From NCBI GenBank assembly GCA_003445835.1, contig DMCI01000114.1, forward strand, positions 1 through 5,734: a stretch of DNA of 5,734 nt. The letters run 5' to 3'. The notes under the pieces are model-generated. The model did not search any database. It worked only from the letters and a program-made list of their open reading frames with translations, and was not told where the DNA came from. Positions 5,567 to 5,734 of the stretch are shown piece by piece. Positions within the stretch are counted from its first letter, which is position 1. Each line of letters begins with the position of its first letter. Origin of the DNA: Clostridiales bacterium. GTDB taxonomy: Bacteria; Bacillota; Clostridia; Christensenellales; CAG-1252. The position numbers were made by a program, and so were the translations under genes.

Positions 5567-5595
5567 ATTATAATATACCCCCGATGGAAAAGCAA
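5567..5595 (-). promoter_or_regulatory. Candidate promoter of the SGNH hydrolase gene, very close to ATG
   Basis: On the minus strand a perfect TATAAT (5572-5567) lies 17 nt after TTGCTT (5595-5590). Only six bases separate the -10 box from ATG 5560, so the transcript would start at or next to the A of the start codon. The AT-rich stretch 5600-5640 upstream could assist polymerase binding. Confidence 0.55.
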
Positions 5596-5654
5596 GCAAA
5601 GTTTATATATATCAAAAACAAGCTAAACAATCAATATTCTTTTATCCGCATTAT

Positions 5655-5734
5655 CACGCGAATGCGTGCATATCATCAAGCGGCAGCTTGCATATCATCA
5701 GCACAAAGTGCTGTATAGCATCAAACCGCAAGGA
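5655..5734. repeat. Tandem array of mini-hairpins with conserved CATATCAT linker (runs off window)
   Basis: Three perfect hairpins follow each other: CACGC/GCGTG (5655-5659, 5664-5668, loop GAAT), CAAGC/GCTTG (5677-5681, 5686-5690, loop GGCA) and CAGCAC/GTGCTG (5699-5704, 5708-5713, loop AAA). A fourth seems to begin at 5722 with loop GCAA and is cut by the window end. The linkers are CATATCAT (5669-5676), CATATCAT (5691-5698) and TATAGCAT (5714-5721); a degenerate GCATTATCA (5648-5656) precedes the first stem. The period is 22-23 nt. Stem sequences differ while complementarity is kept, so the structure is what is conserved. Confidence 0.7.

Noticed and set aside
5655..5734. CRISPR array
   Set aside because: The repeated part is only 8-11 bases, the period is 22-23 nt, and the intervening segments are self-complementary hairpins rather than unique spacers.

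Overview
The window looks like a chromosomal piece of an uncultured Bacillota/Clostridia-type bacterium, probably gut-associated. This is inference from gene content (YkvI-type permease, EAL protein, small SGNH hydrolase), from a good sigma-A promoter, from a purine-rich Shine-Dalgarno site, and from many short intrinsic terminators built on AAACGAAC/GTTCGTTT arms. The exact genus cannot be read from the sequence.

Layout. (1) Positions 3-1040, plus strand: the 3' part of an unrecognised helical, TPR-like protein whose start lies outside the window, closed by an intrinsic terminator. (2) 1082-2095, plus: a YkvI-family membrane permease with a LeuT/APC-type fold. (3) 2109-3326, minus: an EAL-domain c-di-GMP phosphodiesterase with a complete set of catalytic residues and a C-terminal PAS-like region. 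It has a clear sigma-A promoter at 3445-3473, and its terminator lies inside the last codons of the convergent permease gene. (4) 3474-3839: no convincing gene. It holds a roughly 140-bp inverted-repeat element (3647-3786) and a terminator that works better on the minus strand. (5) 3852-4783, plus: two AT-richer genes overlapping by ATGA. The first has a phage-head-protein-like Cys/His cluster followed by a domain resembling polymorphic-toxin tips. The second is a small acidic protein made of two similar halves. The best reading is an orphan toxin tip with its immunity protein, left over from or donated by a larger toxin gene. (6) 5009-5560, minus: an SGNH/GDSL hydrolase with a promoter so close to its ATG that the mRNA may be leaderless. 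(7) 5655-5734: a tandem array of small hairpins joined by a conserved CATATCAT linker, running off the window end.

How the parts relate. The permease, the EAL enzyme and the hydrolase appear to be independent single-gene transcription units. Only the 3852-4783 pair is a clear operon. The most interesting part is the 3.6-4.85 kb stretch: a palindromic repeat, a terminator facing no obvious minus-strand gene, a toxin-like fragment without a ribosome binding site, a translationally coupled partner, and a 22-bp imperfect direct repeat at the two ends. Together these suggest a transferred or displaced toxin-immunity cassette. The second structural novelty is the tandem hairpin array at the right edge.
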